A stretch of DNA of 64,000 nucleotides, from the NCBI GenBank assembly GCA_947069175.1, contig CAMTDV010000017.1, positions 36,465,126 to 36,529,125 of the forward strand, read 5' to 3'. Made by a program: the position numbers and the translations under genes. The notes below the pieces were generated by a model. It saw nothing but the letters and a program-made list of their open reading frames with translations. It searched no databases and had not been told where the DNA came from. The stretch's first letter is position 1. Every line of letters starts with the position of its first letter. Shown piece after piece: positions 34,848 to 46,309 of this stretch. The stretch is from Scalesia atractyloides (lineage: Eukaryota > Streptophyta > Magnoliopsida > Asterales > Asteraceae).

Positions 34848-35815
34848 AGTAGAGTGCAATTTGCGTCTATGTGGTTTGGTGGTGGGGTCACTGCTCAACC
34901 ATTATTCTTAATTTTCTCATCTGAGTCCTTGTGGTTTACAAACTTGTTCTTGTGTCCCTCTCGTCATCTCCTTATTAAGTCACGTCATTTGAGAAGCCCT
35001 AAAGGGTTAAGAAGAAGCTCAAAGCATAAAACAAACCGACACCAATCGTTTGCAACGACCAGTATACACAACTACCTTACAATGCCAGAGTACAAAGGAA
35101 TAGAGAAGCCAGATAAGCAGTCGGTCAAAGAAAGCAATAAGTATGTGGTTATGAGATAGCGCAAATAAGCCGTGGGGGTTTAAAAACCCCAAAAGTAAAC
35201 CCAAGATCAAGATAAAGAACAATAATCCACTGTGATTCCACATTCAATTAACCCCTGCTTAATCATTCATATCAAGATCAACAATGAACAATAAACCCTT
35301 GTTCGATTATAAGCACATTCACATAATCATTAACCGCATAAACATACTTATAATGGGTTACCCTGATTGACTAGGTGTTTACCTCAAACAAAGCTTCAAC
35401 ATCTATCGATCTAGTTGACAGTGGGTTTGTGCATCATACCTGACATGTGGCTCCAAAGTTCTCTGATCATAGTCCCAATCGGCATGTCGCCTAAGATGTT
35501 CTAAGAATAAACCGCCGAAATGTCGCCTGAGATTTCGCCGGATCCTTGAAGGGTGTGCAATGCTTGGGGGTAAGCTAGAACTTGTGTCCATTTGTAAGGG
35601 TCGTACATATACATGGTTTAGAAAGTTATGGCGAAATTACATACTTTGACCGTTAAAGGTTTACCTGGACTGTTAAATGTTTTTTTTACGGCAGGGGGTA
35701 AGAGTGCAGCGTTTTTCATTTGTCGGGGGTTAGAGAACAATTTTTTTTCGTTTTAGGGGGTAAGAGTGCCAATCACCTATAACCCCTGGGGGTAAAATTA
35801 CAGTTTACTCTATAT
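34848..35815. mobile_element. Degenerate inverted-repeat DNA element
   Basis: The left end AGAGTAGAGTGCAATTTGCG and the complement of the right end, AGAGTAAACTGTAATTTTAC, are similar. The right half also has GGGGGTAAGAGTGC twice (near 35695 and 35757). A short minus-strand frame (35591-35403) has no recognised domain. Superfamily uncertain. Confidence 0.5.
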
Positions 35816-36067
35816 AATGATATAACAACCTGGTAAAAATATGTTCACTACGTAGTAGGGTTTCGGTCGGTTTTGGTTTAGTTTGGTTTGGTACGAAACC
35901 AACACTTAGTATGGATACAAAATTTCCATAAATCAAAATCAGAAAAATAATTACATCAGTCTGTATCGATGTTGCGCGTTAAACCGTGGGAAAAAAATAA
36001 CGTTAAACAAAATAGTCTTAAAATCATTTAAAAATAATGATGACGTCAAGAAAGTGGACGGCAACGT

Positions 36068-36150
36068 CATCACCAAAAGACCGGTTGGAGCGAGATTCGA
36101 ACTCGTGCACATGGTTTTGTAGGCAATAGTTACCTAGTTGGACCAAGTGG
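36068..36150 (-). other. Isolated tRNA-like sequence
   Basis: The minus strand reads CACTTGGTCCAACTAGGTAAC and then CGAGTTCGAATCTCG, a complete T-arm-like hairpin with B-box. Spacing and style match the LTR tRNA-like units, but the surrounding sequence does not obviously belong to that LTR family. Confidence 0.55.
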
Positions 36151-36320
36151 GCTAGAGCCCTCGCTAATACTGAAATAAAATAAAGAAAAAACTAATTTAC
36201 AAAAAAAAACGATATAAGTATTTAAATTAAAAATCGTCGTATATATAATTAATCAAGATGATAGAAAAGAAAGGTACAACGATTATTATCAAGTGAAATT
36301 AAACTAAAATGATGCAGCAA

Positions 36321-36356
36321 TTATATATATATATATATATTATATATATATATATA
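36321..36356. repeat. (TA)n microsatellite
   Basis: An almost pure TA run adjoins the start of the inverted-repeat element at 36357, which may have targeted it. Confidence 0.95.
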
Positions 36357-38226
36357 GGAGAAGGTTGAAATGAAAACTTACTTCTAGTGAGAAAACTTGG
36401 TAAACTCTATTTGTAACCATTGATCTACATGATCTAATGGTTAGGAAAATAAGCTATTAATTTGATTTAAATATATAGTTGCTCTTTGTTTAAAAGTGTG
36501 TTAAGGGGTATTTGGGTCACTTGAAATTGGCAACAAGCACAATCATGTCACCATTCTCCTGCAGTACCATCATGTCATCTTTCTCCATCATCTTCTACAT
36601 CTAAAAAGTTAAAAAGCATTATCATCTTTTACACCCCCCAAAGATTCAAAAACCATACATACCTCAAAAACACACACACAAGATAGAATCTGGATCGTTG
36701 TTAGTTCTAAAAGAGTAAAGTTGTCGGAACACCAAGAACACACACATAAATGTGTGAGAGAGAAGCATGTCACAAATTGTTCGGTTGCATGCGTTTTTAG
36801 AGAGAGAAAGTTGTTGGAACACCAAGACCAAGAACATACACACAAGTGTGTGAAAGAGAAGCAGGTCTGAAATCGTTCGATTGCATGGGTTTTAGAGAGA
36901 GAAAGTTGTTGAAACACCAAGAACATACACAAGTATGTGAGAGAGAAGCAGGTCTGAAATCGTTCTGTTGCATGGGTTCTCAAATGAGAGTTGCTATTTT
37001 TGAGAGATAAACAACAATCTTCATCGTATTCATCTCTAGCACCAAGGACACACGCACAAGTGTGTGAGAGAAGCAGGTTTGAACTTAATTTACCATTATT
37101 TTAGAAAGAGAAACAACAATCTCTTGAGTGTTTTATTTTGAAAAATCATTTCACACTTGATTTTTTTTTGTTAAAGTTGTTGTTAATATGTTTTTGTATG
37201 CTCAAAGTGTTCTAGTAATGGGTAATTGTTTATGTAGTTTGCAGGTTTTTGTTTTTGTAGTAAAATTATTTTGATTTTTTTACATTATTAGTTGTTATTA
37301 GCTTACAAATCTATATCTTTTTAAATATTGAAATGTTGTTTTAGATGAGTTGTTAGTTGTCATGTATAAACTTCACTCGGATATCACATTTTCATTATGA
37401 TGACTGCCGTAAGGGTCATGCAAAAACCTAATTAAACTAAGTAGATAGCGTAAGTAGGATATCGTATCCACGGGGAATATGTGGTTAGTGTTTAGCTAGA
37501 TTATCTAATTAATTAACTATTAATCTTAATTTGGGGTTTTTGATTAAAATGAAGGAAAACCTTAAACTAATTAAGAGAAAGATATCAGATTTATAAAACG
37601 TAACCTCCTCCAAACTTCAGGTTATAGGTTTCACAAAACTCATTTTACTCAGTTAATTGGCCACCACATAGACATGATGTTTGAAGTTGGTTAATTTAAG
37701 ATTGTAATAAAAAATAGGTCTTTGTCATCAGATCTTTTATAATTTAATTAACCCTATTTACTAGTGTGAGTCAACCTACTCTATGTCACCCAACAAGCTA
37801 TTAGGTTTTGTCATCAACCGAACAAGTTGTAAAGCAAGAACTCAAAACACATGCAAATAGTTCAAAGAAATCAACACATCAATGTATTCATACAACTTTG
37901 TCAAGGTAAAAAACACATCCAAATATGAGTATAAACTGAGAAAAGTGAAAACCTAATTGAACCGTCTGCCTGGAGGAAGGCACAAAGAGCCTAGCCGCTC
38001 ACGGTTGTCATCCCCAAAAGTTATTGCCTTGCCCTCCATCAAAAACTCTCCCAACACTGTTATCTGCCACCTCTTTATTGTCTCCTCTCTCAAAACTTTG
38101 TGCGACCCCTTTTTATTCTCTAAACCCCACCGACTTATTATTCTCATGGACCTACCCCTTCTCTTTAGTTAAATTTCTAACCTTCATGAAACAATCCGGC
38201 CCACTTAATGTGCATCCACTTGAAAT

Positions 38227-41143
38227 TAGAGATGGGCATAAAAACCGGTTCCGAACCTGAACCGGTAGAACCGAACTGGAACCGGTTCCAGTTCCTACCC
38301 GACATTAAGTAGAACCGGTTCCGGGTTCAAAATACCCGTTGGTTCCAACCCGGTTCCACAATTTTACCATTTGAATCGGGTAGTAACCGGTTCCTAACCG
38401 TACCCGCTTCCTACCCGTACCCGGTTCCTACGTGGAACCGGTTCCTGACCGTTATAATATTACCGTTGGAACCGGTTATAGCCGTTAAAAATGTTACCGT
38501 TGGAACCGGTTATAGCCGTTAAAAATGTTACCGTTATATTGTTTAGAAATCTATTGTTTAGCACACAATTTCTCATATCTATTCTTCTTGTTACATTTCT
38601 TTCTTGTTCTTTTTCACATTCTAATCAACAAATGGCCTCAAAGAGTTCCAAAAACGCAAATTCCCAATCCGTTAACAATGTTCCTCAAGATCAATCGGTT
38701 CCATATGTGGTTGGAACATTGTCTCATAATCGCAGTAAGGAAGTTTGGAGCAATTGGGAGTTGGTCGAGATGAGTGACGGCTCGCAAAAAGCTCAATGTA
38801 AACATTGTAGATCGTTATTAGCCAAGGAATCAAACTCAACGTTAACGAAGCATATTAATAAGTATTGCAAAGTTTTAAAGGAAATGACATCCGGTCAAGT
38901 TCCACTATCCAAAGATGGTACCATTTTTCGTTATGAGCAAAAATTAGCTCGCAATCGGATGGCGAAGTTGGTGATACAAAAAGCGTTGCCGTTTGGACAC
39001 TTCGACGAACCCGATCTTACAAATCTTATTCGGGAGACGCTACAACCTCGCTATAAACATGTAAGTCGTCGCACTTTAAAATGTCTTTGTTTATGTTTAT
39101 GGGAAAATGCAAAAAAAGATTTAATTGTTTTTTTAAGAATTAAAAACTAGTGTAAACCTAACTAGTGATGTGTGGTCGGCTCCACATGGTTTACCGGAAT
39201 TGTACATATGTGTCACCGCTCATTGGGTTGATCCCGATACATGGCAAATGATGAAGCGTACGATTGCGTTTGACGAGTTTCCTTCTCCTCATACGGGAGA
39301 AAATATTTATAAAATTATAAATGGCACAATAATTAAATATGGTTTAGAAAATAAAATTTTTTCAATGTCCTTTGATAACGCTTCAAACAACACAACGGCG
39401 ATTGAAAAATTAAAGTTGAAGTACAAACCAATACTTGATGGTGTTTTTTTTCACACACGATGTGTTGCACATATTATTAACTTAGTAGTGCAAACCGGTT
39501 TAATAGATCAATTTGTATCGGATTTTATTATAGCATTTAGAGCTATGCTCCAAGATGTTTTCAAAAGTGGAAAAGAAAGATATCAAGAATATAAAAAACT
39601 TTGTAAAGATGTCAACCAAAAAATTATTGGACCGAATTGGGATATACCGACTCGTTGGAATTCAACTTGTCATATGTTTGAAATGGCTATAAAGCAAATG
39701 GGCACTTTAAAATCTTTTCATACAACTTTAAGTGATTGGTACCTTGTCGTCCCCTTTCCCGACACGGCTTGGGAAAATATTAATAACCTAAGTACTTTTT
39801 TACAAGTTTTTAAAACTACAACGACTTTGATTTCCGGTGTTTATTATCCTACTAGTTCTAAAGTTGTGGACCAATTGTATTTGATAACAACTAATTTTAA
39901 AAAGTTTGAAAATTCTAGTAACATGTTAAGGAATATGACGAGACCAATGATTCAAAAATTTTAAAAATATTTTTTAGAATTACCACCCGTTTTTCTATGT
40001 GCCACTGCTTTAAATCTAGCTTTAAACGTACCGGGTGTTGAAGCTTTAATTGATGAAATTTATGACAAGTTGGATATGCATGAGGAGGATCCAACTTTAA
40101 AAGCAAAAACAAAAAAATATTCAATGAGTGTATGGCCAAACTTTATGATCATTATTTAAAAAAATATGGTGAAAAAAATTATACAAATTTGTTTGAGTCT
40201 CGGTCCACGGCCTCTAACGATGAAACAAGCGGGGATCCACTAATAACCATGTTGAATGTCGTTAGAGACGAGACCGCTAGACAACAAAGGGGTAGTGAAC
40301 CAACAAGTGAACTTGGGAGATATAAAAAAAATCAGTATTCGCTTACTATGACCACTGAGGAGTATAGGAAATTTGATGTTTTGGCATGGTGGAAATCGAA
40401 AGAATCCGAGTACCCGATTCTAGCCACCATGGCTCGTGATATACTAACGGTCCAAGCTTCCACGGTAGCTTCGGAAAGTGTGTTTTCTCTTAGTGGCAGG
40501 GTTTTGTCAATTAGAAGAACAAGACTAACTCCGGAATCGCTAGAGATGGCAATATGCTTAAAGGACCATTTGGATGTCGTTGATCGTGTTCAACATAAAA
40601 CTAGTCTAGAAGATGAAGTTGAGTTAGAGCATAAAATTGTTGACGAAGAGGAGGACGAAGAAGTGGAGACTAACGATTCAGACGACGATTGTACCGAGGT
40701 ACCCGCACCTAAGAGAAACTCATCGGAAAGTGTTGCACCTGCCGCTAGTAAACGATCAAAGAAATAAAATCTTACTAGAACCGGTTCTGAGTAATTTTTT
40801 ATTTTTTTGTAACCGGTTAATTTTTTTTATATATTGTAACCGATTAATTTGTTTTTTAATTTTAACCGATTAATTTGTTCTGAGTAAAAGTCAGGTTTTT
40901 ACTGTCAGGAACCGGTTCTGACACTATCAGGAACCGGTTCCGCACCATACCCGGTTCCACACCATACCCGGTTCCATAATACCCGTACCCGGTTCTACAC
41001 GGTTCCATATTCTTGGGTGTGAACCTGGGTAGGAACCGGAGCCGGTTCCACACCATACCCGGTTCCAATGACATCCAAGCAGAACCGGTTCCGGGTTGGA
41101 ACCGGTTCTGGGTAATAATAAAACCCGATTATACCCATCTCTA
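38227..41143 (+). mobile_element. hAT (Ac-like) transposon, TSD CTTGAAAT
   Basis: 2917 bp. The ends are TAGAGATGGGCATAA and the complement TAGAGATGGGTATAA. Perfect 8-bp duplications CTTGAAAT lie at 38219-38226 and 41144-41151. Both subterminal regions are packed with AACCGGTT and related words (at least a dozen), as expected for transposase-binding clusters. Confidence 0.95.
38632..40767 (+). pseudogene. hAT transposase (BED finger and hAT dimerisation domain), broken
   Basis: The ATG at 38632 starts a frame with a BED zinc finger (CKHC...HINKYC). It is followed by the RNase-H-like core (LTSDVWS, FDNASNNTT, RCVAHIINLVVQ, PTRWNSTC) and the C-terminal dimerisation domain (YPILATMARDILTVQAST, ESVFSLSGRVLS), ending at 40767. 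The frame is interrupted by a frameshift near 39130, a TAA at 39962-39964 and a frameshift near 40115. The enzyme fold is therefore nearly complete at sequence level but not expressed as one chain. The acidic, lysine-ended tail may carry a nuclear signal. The insertion is young relative to the host LTR, since its TIRs and TSD are intact. Confidence 0.92.
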
Positions 41144-41573
41144 CTTGAAATAAAGCTAGAGCCCACAATTAATTAGCCAACCAATTTTATTAGCTAATGG
41201 AATTGATTCACACTTCACCAACGAATTGTATCTCGTAATTCTTAAAACCCAATTAAATTCTTCTAATTGTTTAACCCAAATGCTCATTTAATTTCAATCG
41301 GTAGCCTTTAGTCTTGAGTTAAATGCCATCACATATTCTTCAATTCTCTTCGTATTTGATCTCCAAAAGCTTTTAATTTGCATTTAAATGGATGTCCACC
41401 ATATCACATGTTAAACAATTAACAATTGAGCATTAAATGTCGGATGTTCATCATTTAAGCTTATTTTCTTCACAACCTATAAGATATAAAAAATGTATCA
41501 AAGTAATATGTTTTGTTCTTATATCGTGATTCAAAATAATATAGAATAGATTGCACCTAAAATGCACCGATCA

Positions 41574-42936
41574 AATCCCCACACTCATATTTTTTCGTCC
41601 CGAAAAACTTATTTGCAATGGAATCACAATCAAAGTCAACGGCATTCAATATATTCGGTTACTTTATTAGCGAATCTAATCACACGTTAACTCATATTGT
41701 AGATATATGATCCACCTAAACCCAACCATCGGTTTCTAAGCTCTTATTCATGATCCGTTATGTTCAAGTGTATTATTCATCTATGGATCTCACACTCAAA
41801 AAACCACAACGCTACCTAATCACGCTTCGAGCTTATGAGGTTACCATCTTATATAAAAAACACTTAGCGGACATATCGATTAATGCCATAAGTTTCACGT
41901 ATTTTTCTCTTTTTTTCTAACTCCACCTAGAGGGTATGTACAGCATGAGTCACTATCCCTGCGACAATACCACATGTTTCGTCAATACACAGCTAGCTCA
42001 ATTAAATGGATGGATGGAATATTTTTTTCGGGTGCCACCTTGTTTCGGATTTATTTTCATAAAAAGAAACAGATGTGCCATTTAACCGGAATACTTATAA
42101 GCTTTTATTTATAACGGTACCCCTTATACTCTCTACAGTTTCGGCTTTGCTACAGCTTCTAAGGTGACACCCACAAGACTCCTAATTTAATTACATTATA
42201 TCAATCCTAAGGAACCTTTCAACCGGTTGGGCCTACCCACATATCTTAAGTTAGACGCATATTCGATCGTTTAATTATCTCATTTATATAGTAATTAAAA
42301 GCCAATGACCCAATTACACCTATCATTTTCCATTTTGCGCAAAATCCTTTGCAGGACATTTTCAATTTTCAATTTTTTTTTGGGTTTCAGTTTTTTTAAC
42401 GAAAACGACTAAAAACTAAGACGCAAACTAGACACTAGTTTCCCCTCCCCACACTTAAATTCTGCATTGTCCTCAATGGAGCGAGAAACTACCAACTAAA
42501 AAAACTAACAATAACAAAAATGGAATAGACTCCCCTGGTTTAAAGCGGTAGAATCTTCATAAGTCGTGTTCTACAGCAACCGTATAGCATTTCATTCGCG
42601 GCCGCAACAAAAATGTGGATGCTCCTCTCAAAACATATTTGAATCACCCCTGCCTAAACGGAATTGAGTATAGACGGAGCGATCGAAATCTGCAACATAA
42701 AGCTCAAACACTCCCAAACATATTAAACCGACTCATTGTACAAAAACTCTACAAAAACTACAATCTAGGGCGATTTTCATTTCAAAATCCTTTTTGAACC
42801 TCGCCCGGCCCCCTGAAAACATGTGAATCACCCTCAACCGCATTGAATCTTACCAAACAACTCTGTAAAACTTCCCCACACTTGTCCGGTTCGTACACAA
42901 AAACAAAAAAAAAAACAAACTAAAATAAAACCAAAA
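41574..42936 (-). other. 3' region of Athila-like element 2
   Basis: Non-coding. It aligns with 8495-12420 of element 1 minus the solo LTR. Short frames here have no domain. Confidence 0.7.
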
Positions 42937-42954
42937 CTTGGGTTGCCTCCCAAG
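42937..42954 (-). promoter_or_regulatory. Conserved post-integrase hairpin (Athila-like element 2)
   Basis: The minus RNA is CUUGGGAGGCAACCCAAG, counterpart of 15517-15534. The fourth stem pair is G-C here and A-U in element 1. Flanks are also conserved (AGCGCTAAGTTTTAGATCTT). Confidence 0.65.
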
Positions 42955-43250
42955 AAGCGCTAAGTTTTAGATCTTCAGCCAGATCATTCCTGTCAAGTCA
43001 TGGTGGACGTGTAGGGTGTTTGCAATCTCTTATTTTCATTAACCTATTCATCCACAACTTTGAAACACCATCCAGCTTGTTTAATAACCAGCTATTCAAC
43101 TCACACTTTCCTTCTTCTTCATCCATCTTCTGTGGTTTCTTTCCTTTCTTTCTCCTGCCCCTCCTCGGTTTCTTCTTCTTTTTCTTAACCTCTACCAACC
43201 TGTCAATCATAAACATTCTTTCTCTTCCACAGACTCTTCTTTTCAGAAGG

Positions 43251-43910
43251 TCAACACTTGTTAGCCATAGATTTGGTTGAGTTTGAAAATATTTTTAAAG
43301 TCAACTTTTGATCCCCAAACCTAAACCTTACTGTTCCCTCAACACAATTAATGATTGCATGAGCAGTAGCTAAGAACGATCTGCCCAATATAACAGTTGG
43401 TTCGTTATTTTTAACACAATCAAGCACCAAGAAATCGACAGGATAATAAAACTCACCGACTTTCACAATCACAACTTTTACAATCCCCCAAGGACACGTA
43501 GGAGTTTGATCAGCCAACACCATTATGGTTTCAACTTTTTGTAGTGGCCCAAAATCATACTGATCATATAACCTCCCTGGTAAAATACTCACACAGGCTC
43601 CAAGATCCAACAACGCCTTGTCCAATTTAAAATCACCTATTTGTATTGAAATAATAGGTGCTCCTGGATCTTGGAGTTTCGGGGGAAAGGTACCCATCAA
43701 AACGGCATTCACATGAACGGTATCAAGTTGTTTAGGAAACTTGTGACGTTGTTTTCGGGTACTCAAGTCTTCAGAAAATTCAACATGATCAGGACTTTCT
43801 TTAATTTTTTCAAGAAACAGTTTATTTATTTTTACCTTTTCAAAACTTTCCCAGCTTTCACCCTTAGATGATTTCCTTTTACTTAAATTCTTGGGTGCAA
43901 TTAAGGCCAT
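43251..43910 (-). pseudogene. Athila protease region (element 2)
   Basis: It has ALLDLGACVSILPGRLYDQYDFGP and VILGRSFLATAHAIINC, with the aspartic-protease DLGA motif. The frame ends at 43251. Beyond it only a lysine-rich stretch (about 43216-42998) and the post-integrase region follow, so RT through integrase are deleted. Confidence 0.85.
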
Positions 43911-43997
43911 AGGGAATGGAACCTTTACATCCCCTTTATCACTATCAGAAAACGTTTTATTTGAACCATGTTTAGACTTTATAAAACTTTCAATTTC

Positions 43998-44840
43998 CTA
44001 ATCACGTGCACTCTCACCCTCAAACTCAGTCACATCCTCTACCATACCCCCAACATATTGTGGTGACTGGGTTTCAACAGTATAAATTTTAGAAAGAGAA
44101 CGAGTACTTACCTCATCTATGTGGACACTCATTGTGTCAAAAGATTTGTGAGTTGCATTTCCCTGAAAATCACTAAGAAGCTTATCTTGATTTCTTCTGA
44201 TGATAGCCACTTCTTCAGCTAATTGTCCAACCTGGTGTGACAATGCCTTAACCTCCCTATCTCTTATCTCTGGCTTCATTGCTTTTCTGAATATCCTTCA
44301 AGAACTCCATGATCGTATCAAATTTTTCATTTATGGGGTTATCATCCGACTCATGCTGACCTGTTTGCCTATTCTCTTGAGGCCGCCAATTGCTTTCATA
44401 GTTATCTTGATCTCCTGGATTGCTCCAATGGTTGTAGAATCCCTGCTGATAATTCCCTTGATTTCCTTGCCGGTGATTCTGATTTGATACCTCGAAAGAC
44501 CTTCCATAACTATTTTGTTGAGCATCATTATACCTTTGCTGACCCAAATTGACCCATTCTGACCTCTTTGAGTAAACTGTTGTGGTGGAGGCACAAAATC
44601 ATTATACTCATCACAACCAAACTGGTCATAATACCCATCCTCTTCATCTACATTATATCTGGCATATCGGTTCTGAAGCGGTAATTGTCTGTTTTGAAAG
44701 CTATTTTGTTGTCGCACTGGTGGGCTGTGTTGTGAGAATTCAGCATCCTGAAATTCATTAAACTCGGGCTGACAGGCTCTATCCATGATTCGAAGACCTG
44801 TACAAGCACAAACAAAACACACGAACGTAATATCGAACAA
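43998..44840 (-). pseudogene. Gag remnant of Athila-like element 2
   Basis: The N-terminal Q/N/Y-rich leader (44840-44590) continues, after a frameshift, into the Q/N-rich linker and coiled coil (KALSHQVGQLAEEVAIIRRN) of gag. The gag core and zinc knuckle seen in element 1 are missing. Confidence 0.75.
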
Positions 44841-44944
44841 ACAAAAATAAAAAAAGAAAGAAAAATATTTTTGGGTTTTTTAGATTTTTTTTAGAAAGCA
44901 AGAACAACTAACGAACTAACTAACTAACACTAAGCGCACTAATT

Positions 44945-44961
44945 CCCCGACAACGGCGCCA
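44945..44961 (-). other. Primer binding site, tRNA-Asp type (Athila-like element 2)
   Basis: Plus-strand CCCCGACAACGGCGCCA matches the tRNA-Asp 3' end except for one base. It is followed by TTT and the LTR. Confidence 0.85.
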
Positions 44962-44964
44962 TTT

Positions 44965-46225
44965 TGATGATTGTTGTAAGGGTCATGCAAAAACCTAATT
45001 AAACTAAGTAGATAGTGTAAGTAGGGTATCGTATCCACGGGGATTATGTGGTTATTGTTTAGCTAGATTATCTAATTAATTAACTATTAATCTTAATTTG
45101 GGGTTTTTGATTAAAATGAAGGAAAACCTTAAACTAATTAAGAGAAAGATATCAGATTTATAAAACGTAACCTCCTCCAAACTTCAGGTTCTAGGTTTCA
45201 CAAAACTCAGTTTACTCAGTTAATTGGCCACCACATAGACATGATGCTGGAAAGTTGGTTAATTTAAGATTGTAATAAAAATAGGTCTTTGTCATCAGAT
45301 CTTTTATAATTTGATTAACCCTATTTACTACTGTGAGTCAACCTACTCTATGTCACCCAACAAGCTACTAGGTTTTGTCATCAACCGAACAAGTTGTAAA
45401 GCAAGAACTCAAAACACATGCAAATAGTTCAAAGAAATCAACACATCAATGTATTCATACAACTTTGTCAAGGTAAAAAACATATCCAAATATGAGTATA
45501 AACTGAGAAAAGTGAAAACCTAATTGAACCGTCCGCTAGAGGAAGGCACAAAGACCCTAGCCGCTCACGGTTGTCATCCCCAAAAGTTACTGCCTTGCCC
45601 TCCGTCAAAAACTCTCCCAACACTGTCGTCTGCCACCTCTTTATTGTCTCCTCTCTCAAAACTTTGTGCGACCCCTTTTTATTCTCTAAACCCCACCGAC
45701 TTATTATTCTCATGGACCTCCCCCTTCTCTTTAGTTAAATTTCTAACCTTCATGAAACAATCCGGCCCACTTAATGTGCATCCACTTGAAATAAAGCTAG
45801 AGCCCACAATTAATTAGCCAACCAATTTTATTAGCTAATGGAATTGATTCACACTTCACCAACGAATTGTATCTTGTAATTCTTAAAACCCAATTAAATT
45901 CTTCTAATTGTTTAACCCAAATGCTCATTTAATTTCAATCGGTAGCCTTTAGTCTTGAGTTAAATGCCATCACATATTCTTCAATTCTCTTCGTATTTGA
46001 TCTCCAAAAGCTTTTAATTTGCATTTAAATGGATGTCCACCATATCACATGTGAAACAATTAACAATTGAGCATTAAATGTCGGATGTTCATCATTTAAG
46101 CTTATTTTCTTCACAACCTATAAGATATAAAAAAAAATGTATCAACTTAATATGTTTTGTTCTTATATCGTTGCATTTTTATTCAAAATAATATAGAATA
46201 GATTGCACCTAAAATACACCCATCA
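44965..46225 (-). repeat. Right (5') LTR of Athila-like element 2
   Basis: 1261 bp, uninterrupted, TGATGA...CCATCA, followed by CATTA. Confidence 0.93.
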
Positions 46226-46309
46226 CATTACCTTTAGAAAGTCCATAATTTAATGGTTGATGATATCGCTTATTTTATAAATCAAAAGTTGTGTTTTTTT
46301 GCTGGTATA

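Larger units (their letters stand above)
37398..41573 (-). repeat. Left (3') LTR of Athila-like element 2, split by a hAT element
   Basis: It aligns with 44965-46225 with few differences. The hAT element and one copy of CTTGAAAT are the only large insertion. The polypurine tract on the minus strand (GAGTGTGGGGATT) adjoins 41573. Confidence 0.92.
37398..46225 (-). mobile_element. Athila-like element 2, internally deleted, TSD CATTA
   Basis: The left LTR is 37398-38226 plus 41152-41573, the right LTR 44965-46225. Both start TGATGA and end ATCA. An identical CATTA flanks the element at 37393-37397 and 46226-46230. The internal region is only 3.4 kb. It keeps the tRNA-Asp primer site, gag N- and C-terminal parts, protease, the post-integrase hairpin and a 3' region like that of element 1. 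It lacks the gag core, RT, RNase H, integrase and third ORF. It is therefore a non-autonomous derivative, if ever mobile in this form. Confidence 0.92.

Noticed and set aside
34854..35159. 101-codon plus-strand ORF
   Set aside because: Lies inside the degenerate inverted-repeat element, with low complexity and no family resemblance.
36609..36983. Minus-strand ORF with repeated FQTCFS.THLCVCS blocks
   Set aside because: Product of an imperfect GTGTGAGAGAGAAGCA-type repeat in the arm of the inverted-repeat element, not a gene.
43020..43280. Phe-rich plus-strand ORF resembling a membrane protein
   Set aside because: Complement of a lysine-rich minus-strand stretch in the Athila remnant. The hydrophobicity is a strand artefact.
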